Numbered from the stretch's first letter, positions 16,755 to 26,261 are shown. The stretch: 64,000 bases of DNA from Odoribacter sp. AF15-53 (GCF_003479425.1 NZ_QUHC01000006.1:212743-276742), one strand, 5' to 3'. Numbers and translations: made by a program. The notes: generated by a model from the letters alone, not told the origin.

Positions 16755-18275
16755 TCACTTTTTTATATTCCTGATATTCTCTTTCAGGTTTTGCAGATTT
16801 GACCATTTTACCCAAGCCCCTTTCAAATTAACCAATTCCTCTTGCTCGTAAAAATGCCACCAATACAACAAAAACGGATAGCTAGCTAAAATACCACATT
16901 TTATCACGATCCCGATCCACATATTAACCCCGTTCACCATGATCCCGGCCAAATACAAGACCGTACCCACGACCAGTACTTTCCCCACTTTCGACAATTC
17001 ATAAGGAATCGGGTAATAACGTTGCGCGTACACATAGCAGGCAAACCATGCGACGAATTGCACTAATGTAGTCGCTAATGCCGCTCCATACATTCCCATC
17101 ACGGGGACAAGAATCATGTTTAATACAAAATTCAAAATAGTAATACTAACGATAACATAACTGATGATTTTCGTTTTTTTGGTCACCTGTAATCCTATCA
17201 AGCAACATTCACGCATCATACCAAAGAATATTGCGTATGTTATAAAAGGAATGACATAAAGAGCGTTGATATAATCCGGATTCGTAGTAACCAAAATAAT
17301 CCCTTCACGAGAAAATAAATTCAATCCTAACGCGCAAAACATCAGTCCGAAAGAGAAATAAGTCAACACTTTGGCATAAAATCGTTTGTTATCAGGATCA
17401 TTCATTTTTTTCATCAACAGTGGTGTTAACGCCAACTGCACCGAAGTAACAACAAATACTTTTAACGTGTTCCCGACTTTATACCCCAAACTATAAAAAC
17501 CGACTTCATCCAATCCCTGAAAACTTTTAATAAAATAGCGATCGAAGACCGTCAACAAATTCCCGATAATAGCCGAAAAGATCAACGGGTAACTATAGGT
17601 CAGCAACTGCACGGTACAGGCTCTATCCACATGTAAAGAACTATTCCGGATAATTAAAGGTAACAGTATGATTAATTGCACGGCAACACCTATTAACTGG
17701 GCCTCGTATATTCCCCAAATTCCCCGTTCTAAAGAAACCGTAAAATAAACCGTCAAGACCAAAGTAACCAAAAGCCGGGTAATGTTGGATAAAGAATAAA
17801 AAAGAGGTTTGCTCTTCAATCGTAACAAATTTTGGGGTAACTCGATTAAAGCGGCCAATATAGAATAAAGAATAAGCAACTGCAAAATGTAGGGCACCCG
17901 ACTTGCCATCGTGTATTCCTCGCCGTACAAGATTAACGCGGAAAGCCCGTCCACGTTGAACCAGAGCAATCCTCCCACGAAAATGGAAGTTGCAAAGGTA
18001 AACAACAAGGTCGTGAAAAAAATAGACTTTTGCCTGTCCTTGTATTCATCATCCCAATACCACCTGATCAACCCGGAAAACAAGGATAATCCCATCACGG
18101 CAATGATGATCTGAGAGGTTACTTCCAACAATCCCATTAAACCGTAATCAGCGGGAGAGAAATATTTTTCATCCGTGTACAAAGGAATTAAAACAAACCC
18201 GACAAGTTTCACGGCAATATTTCCCATGCCGTAAAGAATCGAATCTTTGACTACTTGTCTAATATCCTTAAACAT
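16755..18275 (-). CDS. Wzx-type oligosaccharide flippase (MOP superfamily)
   Basis: Integral membrane protein with about 14 hydrophobic helices spread over 506 residues. The opening VKDSILYGMGNIAVKLVGFVLIPLYT is typical of polysaccharide biosynthesis (PST) transporters. It would flip the undecaprenyl-linked repeat unit built by the neighbouring glycosyltransferases to the periplasmic face. Its start overlaps the end of the upstream glycosyltransferase gene by 8 bases, so the two are probably translated together. No Wzy polymerase or Wzz chain-length regulator could be recognised in the window, so polymerisation, if any, depends on other loci. Confidence 0.88.
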   Translation of the reverse strand: MFKDIRQVVKDSILYGMGNIAVKLVGFVLIPLYTDEKYFSPADYGLMGLLEVTSQIIIAVMGLSLFSGLIRWYWDDEYKDRQKSIFFTTLLFTFATSIFVGGLLWFNVDGLSALILYGEEYTMASRVPYILQLLILYSILAALIELPQNLLRLKSKPLFYSLSNITRLLVTLVLTVYFTVSLERGIWGIYEAQLIGVAVQLIILLPLIIRNSSLHVDRACTVQLLTYSYPLIFSAIIGNLLTVFDRYFIKSFQGLDEVGFYSLGYKVGNTLKVFVVTSVQLALTPLLMKKMNDPDNKRFYAKVLTYFSFGLMFCALGLNLFSREGIILVTTNPDYINALYVIPFITYAIFFGMMRECCLIGLQVTKKTKIISYVIVSITILNFVLNMILVPVMGMYGAALATTLVQFVAWFACYVYAQRYYPIPYELSKVGKVLVVGTVLYLAGIMVNGVNMWIGIVIKCGILASYPFLLYWWHFYEQEELVNLKGAWVKWSNLQNLKENIRNIKK

Positions 18276-19392
18276 TTTTATTTGTTGACATTAATTTATA
18301 CACAGAAATCATCTCCTCCACGTTTTTACCCCAATCATACAACGCACGTACTCGTTCTCTCCCGTTTTTCGCTAAAGAAAGTCTCAACTCCTCGTGATCA
18401 ACCAAATTTTCCATCGCCTCCGAGGCTTGTTGGGGATCATCGCGTTTCACGATCAGCCCCGACTGGCCATGTTCCACGATTTCGGTAAAACCGGGAGCAT
18501 CCGAGACTATCACGGGACATCCCGTTGCCATCGCTTCCACTACCGCCACTCCAAAACTTTCTATACGAGAAAGAGCCACAAAGATATCAAATTGATTGAT
18601 GACTTCGGGTAATTTATCATTGGCAATACGCCCCATAAAAGATATTTCCTTAGAAAGTCCCAAATCAGCCGCTTGTCGTTCCAGTTGTTCCCGTTCCTTT
18701 CCTTCTCCCACAATCCGCAAAGAAATAGACAGCTCCGGGCGACGAGCCCGCAAAAGAGCAAAAGCATCAATCAACGTGTCGATACCGTAACCATGCGACA
18801 GAGTTTTTACAATACCAAAAACAACGTGATTCTTTTGCTTTACTACAGGCAATGGTTTAAACAATGACATATCGACCCCGAAAGGAGTTACGAACAACCA
18901 TTCTTTATCGGTATACTTGAAAACCTCTTTTGCCATTACGTGGCTTGTCGATAATATACAATCCGCCTTACGCAACACGTAACGAATCACACGTGCCCGG
19001 CTTCCTGACCATTTCGGGTAATCGTAAACATCCGTTCCCCAAGCCGAAACAATCAACGGATGAAATCCCGACAACGCCCCGAACAAACCGTTATCCGAGA
19101 GGTAATGCGCGTGAACGATATCCGGCTGAAATGACTGGATAGACGCCTTGATATCTTTCAATAACGTCCGATAATAAGTCAACAATTTAATTGGAAAAAA
19201 ATTCCTTATCCCTTTGAGTTCCCGTTGTTTCGTGAAAGATTTGATCTGCACGTTATTCATGTCCTGATAATATCCATTATCTTTATACGGTCGGAAACTA
19301 TATAACATAACCACCACTCCCCGTTCCGCAAGAGCCTTCACCCACCTTTGCGTATGTACCGCGTTCGGGTTTGATAACATGAATATTCTCAT
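18268..19392 (-). CDS. Glycosyltransferase family 4
   Basis: GT-B type transferase. I place the start at 19392 (MRIFMLSNPNAVHTQRW), seven codons inside the longest frame. A -7 promoter element at 19411-19418 on the minus strand puts the transcript start downstream of the longer ATG. Family marks are HAHYLSDNGLFG, the C-terminal ESFGVAVVEAMATGCPVIVSD block with the conserved E-x7-E, and GKNVEEM at the end. It heads the minus-strand trio with the flippase and the deacetylase-like gene and shares a divergent promoter region with YfhO. Sugar specificity is unknown. Confidence 0.88.
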   Translation of the reverse strand: MRIFMLSNPNAVHTQRWVKALAERGVVVMLYSFRPYKDNGYYQDMNNVQIKSFTKQRELKGIRNFFPIKLLTYYRTLLKDIKASIQSFQPDIVHAHYLSDNGLFGALSGFHPLIVSAWGTDVYDYPKWSGSRARVIRYVLRKADCILSTSHVMAKEVFKYTDKEWLFVTPFGVDMSLFKPLPVVKQKNHVVFGIVKTLSHGYGIDTLIDAFALLRARRPELSISLRIVGEGKEREQLERQAADLGLSKEISFMGRIANDKLPEVINQFDIFVALSRIESFGVAVVEAMATGCPVIVSDAPGFTEIVEHGQSGLIVKRDDPQQASEAMENLVDHEELRLSLAKNGRERVRALYDWGKNVEEMISVYKLMSTNKNV

Positions 19393-19410
19393 AACACAAT
19401 TCTTGATAAA

Positions 19411-19418
19411 CAAAAATA
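19411..19418 (-). promoter_or_regulatory. -7 element of the minus-strand glycosyltransferase operon
   Basis: Read on the minus strand this is TATTTTTG, a perfect TAnnTTTG, 18 bases before the chosen start at 19392. It helps reject the longer start at 19413. Confidence 0.5.
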
Positions 19419-19461
19419 GTAATTATTCGCCACGTATTAAAGGTTTAAATATTATATTTTT

Positions 19462-19469
19462 TATTTTTG
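19462..19469 (+). promoter_or_regulatory. -7 element of the YfhO-family gene
   Basis: TATTTTTG matches TAnnTTTG and lies 34 bases before the start at 19504. It faces away from the minus-strand -7 element at 19411, so the two operons diverge from one 110-base region. Confidence 0.45.
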
Positions 19470-19503
19470 TCGGTGATTTATTTACCATGTAAAACAGATT
19501 CTA

Positions 19504-21978
19504 ATGAAACAATTAAACCTGAAAGCATATTATCCGCATATTTTCGCAATCATTCTATTCGTTATTATCGGGTATGTCTACTTTTCCCCGGTATTGGAAG
19601 GTAAAATCGTAAACCAGTCGGATATATCTTCTTACGTGGGTGCCGCAAAGGAAACAAATGATTATCGAGCCGCGCATAATGGAGAAGAACCACTTTGGAC
19701 GAACTCCATGTTCAGTGGAATGCCTACCACGATGATCGGGACCAGTTATAAAGGGAATTTCTTAAAAACCGTTTATAATCAATTATTCTGGGGACCCAGG
19801 CCGGCAAGTTATTTGATTTTAGGTCTCGTTTGCTTCTATCTCTTGCTGTTGGCCTTCGGTGTTAATCCCTGGCTATCCATTCTAGGTGCGTTGATTTTTG
19901 GTTTTTGTTCGTACAATTTCCAGATTATTCAAGTAGGCCATAACGCCAAAATGGTGGCTATTGCATTCATGCCCGCCGTTCTCGCTGCCGCCGTTTACGC
20001 CTTTCGAAAAAACCGATGGCTCGGAGCCGTACTTTTTGGTATAGCGCTCGCCTTCGAGATCATGGCAAATCACCCGCAGATCACGTTTTACCTGGCTTTT
20101 ATCATTCTCTTCTATGGTATCGCCCAACTATATAAAGCCATTAAAGCGAAAGCTCTTCCGGCATTTTTCAAAACGGCCATTTTACTCGTGGTGGCTTCCG
20201 GTTTCGCTGCCGCCACCAATGTAAATTACTTGTGGCCAACGTGGGAATATGGGAAATACACGATGCGAGGCGGTTCGGAATTGACCATGAACCAAGATCA
20301 ACAAACCAAAGGCGGCCTGGACAAACAGTACGCGACAGCATGGAGTTACGGAATCGACGAAACATTTAACTTGTTAATCCCTAACTTTAAAGGAGGTGCT
20401 TCTGCCGGTGCTTTGAGCAAAAACTCCGAAACCTATAAGTTCTTGAAAAGTGCGGGAGCCCAAAATGCGGATCAGATGATCAAACAGATGCCCTTGTACT
20501 GGGGTCCCCAGGCATTTACCGCCGGACCGATGTACATGGGTGCAATTGCCATTTTCTTGTTCGTACTAGGGCTAGTTCTGATCAAAGGCCCCATGAAATG
20601 GTGGATCGTGGGAATATCCGTGCTGGCTTTATTCCTCGGTTGGGGACGTCATTTCATGGCATTGTCCAGCTTTTTTTATGATTACATTCCCCTGTACAAC
20701 AAATTCAGGGTGCCGTCCATGATGCTGGTGGTCTTGCAAGTCACGATCCCATTGTTAGGTATATACACGCTGAATAAAATTCTGAACGGTTGTTTCGAAC
20801 GGAAAGTTCTTGTCAAAGGACTAAAAATATCTATCGGGATCACAGCCGGAATCTGCGCCGTATTCGCTTTAATTCCCGGTTTGGCAGGTAATTTCTCTGC
20901 ACCCGTTGATACCCAAGCTGAATGGTTGCAACAATACCTACCCGCGGAACGGGAATCCTTACTCCGCACGGATGCCTTCCGTTCTCTGGCTTTTATCCTT
21001 CTGGCAGGAGTCGTTATCTGGGCATGGGTCATCCAAAAATTGAAAGTAACGCAATTCGCTATTATCATGGGGTTACTTATTCTTGCCGACATGTGGACGG
21101 TGGACAAGCGTTATCTGAATAACGATCATTTCGTCACCCAAAGGGAATTCAATAATCAATACAAGCTTCGTCCTGCCGATAAAGCCATTTTAACAGACAA
21201 AGATCCCAATTACCGGGTACTGGATTTAACCGTGGACGTGTTCAACGATTCACATACCAGCTATTTCCATAAAACCATCGGGGGATACAGCGCGGGAAAA
21301 TTGCAACGCTATCAGGATATAATTGACTATTTTATCATTCCCGAAATACAAAGTCTGGGAAATGATATCAAGCAGTCCCCGACGCTTTCCTCCATCGAAG
21401 AAAGCCTGTCCAGACAGAAAGCATTAAATATGTTGAATGCCAAATACATCATTATCGATCCGAACAGCGCCCCCATCAATAATCGTTTTGTTTACGGAAA
21501 TGCGTGGTTTGTGAAAGATTACGAGCTTGTGAATACCCCGGACGACGAAATCATCACGCTGAAACAAATCGACCCGAAAGAATCTGCCGTGATTAACAAG
21601 GAATTCCAATCCATCATTCAGGACAAAGGTTTTAACTTCGACGAGAACGCGACCATTCAGTTAACATCTTATGCCCCGAACAAATTAGAATACAAGACAT
21701 CAGCAGCAGATGAACAACTGGCCGTCTTCAGTGAAGTATATTATCCCAAAGGATGGAATGTTTACGTTGACGGTAAACCGAGTGAACTCTTCAGGGCCGA
21801 TTATATCCTGCGGGCCATGATCGTACCCGCCGGAGAACACGTCATCACATTCGAGTTTAAACCGCAATCCTATTTCATGGGAGCCAAAATATCTGCGATA
21901 AGCTCCGGTATTCTCCTGTTGGCCTTGTTAGGTTGTATTGTATTTTACATCATTCGGTATTACAAGAAAAAAGATTGA
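19504..21978 (+). CDS. YfhO-family membrane glycosyltransferase-like protein
   Basis: A large inner membrane protein (824 residues) of the YfhO family, related to GT-C type transferases that use lipid-linked sugars. There are about 12 hydrophobic helices in the first 530 residues, then a periplasmic region (about 535-785), and one last helix near the C-terminus followed by a short basic tail. The conserved region after the first helix (QSDISSY, then WTNSMFSGMPTTMIG) and the HPQITFYLAF segment are typical of Bacteroidota YfhO proteins. In Gram-positive bacteria YfhO decorates lipoteichoic acid; the role in Bacteroidota is not settled. Here it flanks the polysaccharide locus, which suggests glycan decoration. 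Confidence 0.85.
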   Translation: MKQLNLKAYYPHIFAIILFVIIGYVYFSPVLEGKIVNQSDISSYVGAAKETNDYRAAHNGEEPLWTNSMFSGMPTTMIGTSYKGNFLKTVYNQLFWGPRPASYLILGLVCFYLLLLAFGVNPWLSILGALIFGFCSYNFQIIQVGHNAKMVAIAFMPAVLAAAVYAFRKNRWLGAVLFGIALAFEIMANHPQITFYLAFIILFYGIAQLYKAIKAKALPAFFKTAILLVVASGFAAATNVNYLWPTWEYGKYTMRGGSELTMNQDQQTKGGLDKQYATAWSYGIDETFNLLIPNFKGGASAGALSKNSETYKFLKSAGAQNADQMIKQMPLYWGPQAFTAGPMYMGAIAIFLFVLGLVLIKGPMKWWIVGISVLALFLGWGRHFMALSSFFYDYIPLYNKFRVPSMMLVVLQVTIPLLGIYTLNKILNGCFERKVLVKGLKISIGITAGICAVFALIPGLAGNFSAPVDTQAEWLQQYLPAERESLLRTDAFRSLAFILLAGVVIWAWVIQKLKVTQFAIIMGLLILADMWTVDKRYLNNDHFVTQREFNNQYKLRPADKAILTDKDPNYRVLDLTVDVFNDSHTSYFHKTIGGYSAGKLQRYQDIIDYFIIPEIQSLGNDIKQSPTLSSIEESLSRQKALNMLNAKYIIIDPNSAPINNRFVYGNAWFVKDYELVNTPDDEIITLKQIDPKESAVINKEFQSIIQDKGFNFDENATIQLTSYAPNKLEYKTSAADEQLAVFSEVYYPKGWNVYVDGKPSELFRADYILRAMIVPAGEHVITFEFKPQSYFMGAKISAISSGILLLALLGCIVFYIIRYYKKKD

Positions 21979-21997
21979 TGATCTAGAAAAACGAAAC

Positions 21998-22141
21998 ATG
22001 TTTAAAATAAATGATAAATTGAGAGGTATCGACTAACTTCCAAGAACGCAAGTTGTGACCTTGAACAAAGAAAGAGTTCGAAATCTTGATATCACAAATT
22101 GTGATATCATTCAAGGATGGAAAGAACTGCGAGACAAGTAA
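21998..22141 (+). pseudogene. Possible degenerate small coding remnant
   Basis: From an ATG at 21998 a frame reads 12 codons to a TAA and then continues for another 34 codons with protein-like composition (TQVVTLNKERVRNLD and on to GWKELRDK) before a second stop. This looks like a broken fragment of a gene, but I recognise no family and it could be chance. The perfect palindrome at 22087-22109 falls inside it. Confidence 0.2.
22087..22109. repeat. Perfect 11-bp inverted repeat with one-base centre
   Basis: TGATATCACAA, one A, TTGTGATATCA. This is a near-ideal dyad in the 297-base gap between the YfhO gene and the PCMD lipoprotein gene, about 167 bases before the latter's start. It has the form of a dimeric regulator site, though no regulator gene is adjacent. 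Confidence 0.5.
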
Positions 22142-22275
22142 ATATCATGAAGATATGCGTGAAAATGATTATAGTAATAAGTAAATTTAAGTTCAGTTAA
22201 TAACCCAAAGCCCCTTTTTCCCGTAATTACATAGATGGCATGAAAATTGCTGAATATTACAAAAACTTAATTTAT

Positions 22276-23637
22276 ATGAGAAAACATTATTGGATGCTTT
22301 TACTTGGATTAGGACTATTGAGTTCATGCGAAAAAGTAAAAGATTTAAGTGATGAAGCTAGTATCGAACGCTTCGAAATTACATCATATACACCCTCCAC
22401 GGCTGAATTAGGTGATCTTTACCGTGATGACAAATTCATCACGATCCCTGTAGTTCCGGAAGATAATCTGTTCCCTTTAACATGTCAAACTGTTTTAGAA
22501 ACAAGTTCTAGCACTCATAAAATCCTCGGAAATTACGAAAAAGGACAAGATATCGTATTTAACGGGGGTGAATCAACCATTAATTTCTTTTTAATAGCAG
22601 AAAGCGGATTCGTTCATCCATACACGATTCGACTAGAGCCTATAGATACCGGTGCGGACATTACATATTTCAAGTTTACCGGATCCGATAAAATGACTGT
22701 CGCGATAAATCCCTGGAACAAAACAGTCAATATTTCTGTTCTAGATCCAGGTTTCCCGATAACAATAGAACCTAACATTCATCTATCCGAAAATGCTACT
22801 TACGATGGTTATACAGAGGGAGAATCCTTAACATTTAACGGTTACGATGATATTAAAAAAATCACGGTCGTTTCCGAAGACGGGCAAACTCGCCGGACAT
22901 GGAATATACAATTCACCGGACTAATACAAATCCCTAATTCTGATTTTGAATTATGGGGTAAATTTGGAAATGAAATCAACTTGAATGTCGAAACAATAGA
23001 CCCAACTCCAGGATATGGTAAAGGTTGGGCTACAGCAAATAATACTTTCGTGAAAGGCACCTTACCCGTTGAACACAACGGGGGATATGCCGCCAAGATG
23101 ACGACAAATGAACAGAATGCCCTTATTTTCGGAAAATTAATTGCAGCAGGAAGCATGTATACAGGATGTTTCAAATTTGATGTCGGCGCTCTTAACGATC
23201 CTCGCTCCATGACTCACTTTGGAATCCCGCATACCTTAAGAATCAAGTCTATTGAATTTGACGCAAGGTATGAACCTGGCCCACAATTGAAACAAGCTGT
23301 TAAGAGTGGCTCAAAATACTCTATCGAAGATCGCGAAGGTGTGGATGTCGGCCAAGCCTTTGTTGAGTTGATCCGTTGGACAGGTACTGGAGAATTTGAA
23401 TACCACGGAAGACCGGCAGACGGAGTTGAATTACTCGGAAGAGGGGAAATCCTTTTTGACGGTAAAGATTCAAAATACCGTAATTGGGCACACTACAATC
23501 TTCCGGTTGAATACACTGACTATGAAAAAATTCCGACTCATATTGTCATTGTATTTAGCTCTAGCAAGAGTGGAGATATTTTCTTAGGAGCTCCTGGTAG
23601 TACAATGGAAGTCGATAATGTCAAATTGATTTATTAA
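22276..23637 (+). CDS. PCMD-domain surface lipoprotein
   Basis: The start at 22276 (MRKHYWMLLLGLGLLSSCEK) gives a clean lipoprotein signal with lipobox LSSC; the longer frame from 22240 would bury it. The 453-residue protein has N-terminal immunoglobulin-like segments (about 20-210, with two VNISVL/ITIEP-type strands). A C-terminal putative carbohydrate metabolism domain (PCMD) runs from about 225 to the end, ending in the usual FLGAPGSTMEVDNVKLIY-type block. Family members sit on the cell surface and are thought to bind glycans; no activity is proven. It lies 11 bases before a beta-barrel gene and is probably co-transcribed with it. Confidence 0.8.
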   Translation: MRKHYWMLLLGLGLLSSCEKVKDLSDEASIERFEITSYTPSTAELGDLYRDDKFITIPVVPEDNLFPLTCQTVLETSSSTHKILGNYEKGQDIVFNGGESTINFFLIAESGFVHPYTIRLEPIDTGADITYFKFTGSDKMTVAINPWNKTVNISVLDPGFPITIEPNIHLSENATYDGYTEGESLTFNGYDDIKKITVVSEDGQTRRTWNIQFTGLIQIPNSDFELWGKFGNEINLNVETIDPTPGYGKGWATANNTFVKGTLPVEHNGGYAAKMTTNEQNALIFGKLIAAGSMYTGCFKFDVGALNDPRSMTHFGIPHTLRIKSIEFDARYEPGPQLKQAVKSGSKYSIEDREGVDVGQAFVELIRWTGTGEFEYHGRPADGVELLGRGEILFDGKDSKYRNWAHYNLPVEYTDYEKIPTHIVIVFSSSKSGDIFLGAPGSTMEVDNVKLIY

Positions 23638-23648
23638 ATAACAGACAC

Positions 23649-24443
23649 ATGAAACATTACATCATATATATACTTGTATTTCTAATCTGTGGAGCTTTCG
23701 CTGCGCAAGGACAAGAAAATATAAAGAAAACAGACGATGTTGATTATCGTTTTGCATTGGGGGTTCAGTTAGGAACAGACATTGGGGGAGCAGTTCCCTT
23801 TCCGTTCAAATATATACCTGAAACATTCAATCCTTACCCGAAATTGAATTTATCATTAGGAGCCAAATTATCCTTCCCGATTACCTCTCAATGGTCTCTA
23901 GGAACCGAGTTCACGTACAAAACGATCACGATGAACGCCGATGCCAGAGTTGAGAATCAGCGTTATCAAGACAAAGACCTCGTTCAATACTTTTCCGGAT
24001 CGGCTGAAATGCACATGGATTTTACCATGCTTGAAATTCCCGTGTATACCAAATACACGTTACGAAACGGGAAAGATCGACTTCTACTTGGCCCCTATTT
24101 CGCATGGGTAATGAAAAGTTCATTTGTGATTGATCCTAAAAAAGGATACATAGGGACTACCGGACCGGATAAAGTCGACTCGATCATGCCGGAAGATATG
24201 GATGACATGGATTTTAACTCTTCCCTAGACTCTTGGGATTTAGGTATATTAATGGGATATGAGCGAAAACTTTCAACCCGTTTCGAACTTGGTCTAAGAT
24301 TCTCATGGGGATTCAAGGATATATTCAAAAGCAATAACCAATATTTCGATTATAGCATGTTACACATGCGAGGAACTGTGGTTATCAGCTACAATTTATT
24401 TGATATCAAACCGCCCCGGTTCCCAAAATTTAGTAAAAGATAA
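23649..24443 (+). CDS. Outer membrane beta-barrel protein (PorT/OmpW-like size)
   Basis: A signal peptide (about residues 1-21, ending FAAQG-Q) is followed by alternating amphipathic strands of the small outer membrane barrel families common in Bacteroidota (for example LGAKLSFPITSQWSLGTEF and KLSTRFELGLRFSWGF). At 264 residues it probably forms an 8 to 10-strand barrel. It is likely encoded in one operon with the preceding PCMD lipoprotein and may anchor it or act with it at the surface. No function is known. Confidence 0.75.
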   Translation: MKHYIIYILVFLICGAFAAQGQENIKKTDDVDYRFALGVQLGTDIGGAVPFPFKYIPETFNPYPKLNLSLGAKLSFPITSQWSLGTEFTYKTITMNADARVENQRYQDKDLVQYFSGSAEMHMDFTMLEIPVYTKYTLRNGKDRLLLGPYFAWVMKSSFVIDPKKGYIGTTGPDKVDSIMPEDMDDMDFNSSLDSWDLGILMGYERKLSTRFELGLRFSWGFKDIFKSNNQYFDYSMLHMRGTVVISYNLFDIKPPRFPKFSKR

Positions 24444-24483
24444 TTTAAATAAAAGAGAGACTAGGGGAAGCTAGTTTTATATT

Positions 24484-24548
24484 AACGTCAGTTCGATGAA
24501 ATTTACTTGATTAATTTATCAGTAAACCGACTTCATCGAACTGACGTT
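24484..24548. repeat. Perfect 17-bp inverted repeat with 31-base loop
   Basis: AACGTCAGTTCGATGAA at 24484-24500 and its exact reverse complement at 24532-24548 can fold into a strong hairpin. No T-tract follows, so it does not look like a simple terminator. It could still shield the 3' end of the beta-barrel transcript, which stops 40 bases upstream. Confidence 0.7.
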
Positions 24549-24665
24549 CAACTTTTATAGGAGAAAATACATCTGTAAATCAGCATAAAAACAGGTAATT
24601 ACCATGGAGAGTTACTATTTTATTAGATCATTAATAGTTAATCACTACTTATTAAGTACCGTCAT

Positions 24666-24709
24666 GAACCCTATACGAACCCTATAGTAACCCTATATGA
24701 ACCCTATTA
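24666..24709. repeat. Four tandem 11-bp repeats
   Basis: Units GAACCCTATAC, GAACCCTATAG, TAACCCTATAT and GAACCCTATTA follow without gaps. The 11-bp period is close to one helical turn, so each unit presents the same face of the DNA. It lies in the middle of the MITE-like element. Confidence 0.75.
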
Positions 24710-24978
24710 TAATAAGGTTTGTAAAAGCTTCATATAAGATTTCTAAAAGATTATTATCACTATTAACCAGTAACTCATCAAGAATTCATGATGCAATCAC
24801 GTATTACATCAATAAGGAATCTCCTGTAATGATGTATATACAATTAATTAAGGATTATAAATGTTATAATTGAAATGAATAAATCAACTACTTTTATCGC
24901 TATTTATCAATAAATAAAATAGATACGTTTCATCGGACTGACGTTATATTAATTAGCTTGTTAGACATCCCCCTTTTT

Positions 24979-26235
24979 TTATTGCATCAACTTTTCCGTC
25001 GTGTCTACCAACTTATACAACTTATCCGACCGTCGTAATTTAGTTTCGCAAGGCATGGAAAACACGGCACCTTTCTCGATCTGCTCCACGGGTTCCATTT
25101 CCAACCGTAATTCGGGAACGATCATCTGGACCACCCCGGTATTCGGGCCGACAATCATTACCTCGTCACCCACTTTCAAATCATAGGACTCCAATTTAAA
25201 CTCCCCGACTTGCAATTTACCGAAATAATTGGTCACTTTACCGATACATATTTTCTTCTTCGTGGCTTTCGAACCATACACCTCGCTCCATTCGCCCAAA
25301 CGTTGCCCCAAATAATAACCATCCCAAAAGCCCCGATTAAACACGGTGGACAGGCGTTTTTTCCAGTCCGCGATCTTCTCTGCCCCGTAACTTCCGTCAA
25401 GATATGCTTCCAAAGCTTCACTGTAACATTCACAGACTGCCTTCACGTATTCGGCCGGACGGGCACGCCCCTCGATCTTAAACACCCGCACTCCCGCATC
25501 AATCATTTTATTAATAAACCCGATCGTGCATAAATCCTTGGGCGACATGATATACTTCCCATCCACTTCCAACTCGATATCGCTCTCAGTATCTTTCACC
25601 GTGTAAGAACGTCGGCATATCTGGTAACAAGCGCCTCGGTTGGCCGAAGCGTTCATTTCGTGAAGACTCAAATAACATTTCCCGGAAACCGCCATACACA
25701 ACGCCCCATGAGCAAACATTTCAATCTGTATCAATTCTCCCTTGGGGCCACGCAAATCATTTTCAACAATTTGACGATGAATCGTCATCACCTGATCCAT
25801 ATCCAACTCGCGAGCCAATACCACGACATCGGCAAATTGGGCATAAAACTTCACCGCCTCATAATTCGTGATATTACATTGCGTACTGATATGCACCTCA
25901 ACCCCGACAGACCGGGCGTACAAGATTGCTGAAATATCCGAAGCGATAATTGCCGAAACACCCGCTTCCTTGGCACAATCAATAACCTGATGCATCTTCT
26001 GCAACTCGGTATTATATATAATCGTGTTCACCGTGAGATAGGTCTTCACGTCACAAGCACTACAACGCTCCACGATATTCCGCAGATCGTCCAACGTGAA
26101 ATTAGCCGACGAACGGGAGCGCATATTCAATCCTTCCACCCCAAAATAAACAGAGTTCGCCCCTGCTTGTAATGCAGCCTCCAAAGACTCATAAGAACCT
26201 ACCGGAGCCATCACCTCAAAATCTTTCCTTTTCAT
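24979..26235 (-). CDS. Peptidase U32-family protein (tRNA/rRNA hydroxylation type)
   Basis: The family signature EMFAHGALCMAVSGKCYLS lies near residues 175-193, and further cysteines in GACYQICRR complete the probable iron-sulfur ligands. The N-terminus (FEVMAPVGSYESLEAALQAGANSVYFG) is the usual barrel start. Despite the name, well-studied relatives (TrhP/YegQ, RlhA) help hydroxylate uridine 34 of tRNAs or a 23S rRNA cytidine using prephenate. The 418-residue length with a C-terminal beta-barrel extension (KVTNYFGKLQVG) fits the TrhP branch. It stands alone on the minus strand with a -7 element TACTTTTG at 26254-26261. Confidence 0.9.
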   Translation of the reverse strand: MKRKDFEVMAPVGSYESLEAALQAGANSVYFGVEGLNMRSRSSANFTLDDLRNIVERCSACDVKTYLTVNTIIYNTELQKMHQVIDCAKEAGVSAIIASDISAILYARSVGVEVHISTQCNITNYEAVKFYAQFADVVVLARELDMDQVMTIHRQIVENDLRGPKGELIQIEMFAHGALCMAVSGKCYLSLHEMNASANRGACYQICRRSYTVKDTESDIELEVDGKYIMSPKDLCTIGFINKMIDAGVRVFKIEGRARPAEYVKAVCECYSEALEAYLDGSYGAEKIADWKKRLSTVFNRGFWDGYYLGQRLGEWSEVYGSKATKKKICIGKVTNYFGKLQVGEFKLESYDLKVGDEVMIVGPNTGVVQMIVPELRLEMEPVEQIEKGAVFSMPCETKLRRSDKLYKLVDTTEKLMQ

Positions 26236-26253
26236 ATCGTTTCTTTAAGCAGA

Positions 26254-26261
26254 CAAAAGTA
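26254..26261 (-). promoter_or_regulatory. -7 element of the U32 gene
   Basis: On the minus strand this reads TACTTTTG, a perfect TAnnTTTG, 18 bases before the start at 26235. Confidence 0.45.

Larger units (their letters stand above)
24484..24945. mobile_element. MITE-like non-autonomous element with 17-bp terminal inverted repeats
   Basis: The 535-base gap between the barrel gene and the U32 peptidase gene is AT-rich and holds a 462-bp block. It starts with AACGTCAGTTCGATGAA and ends with TTCATCGGACTGACGTT (16 of 17 bases complementary). ATATT stands immediately outside both ends (24479-24483 and 24946-24950), which looks like a 5-bp target duplication. It has no gene of its own. A third, perfectly inverted copy of the terminal repeat lies inside at 24532-24548, and a four-unit tandem repeat lies at 24666. 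The autonomous parent transposase cannot be named from the sequence. Confidence 0.6.

Noticed and set aside
24666-24709. Possible CRISPR-like array
   Set aside because: The repeats are contiguous 11-mers without spacers and no cas genes are near, so it is a simple tandem repeat.
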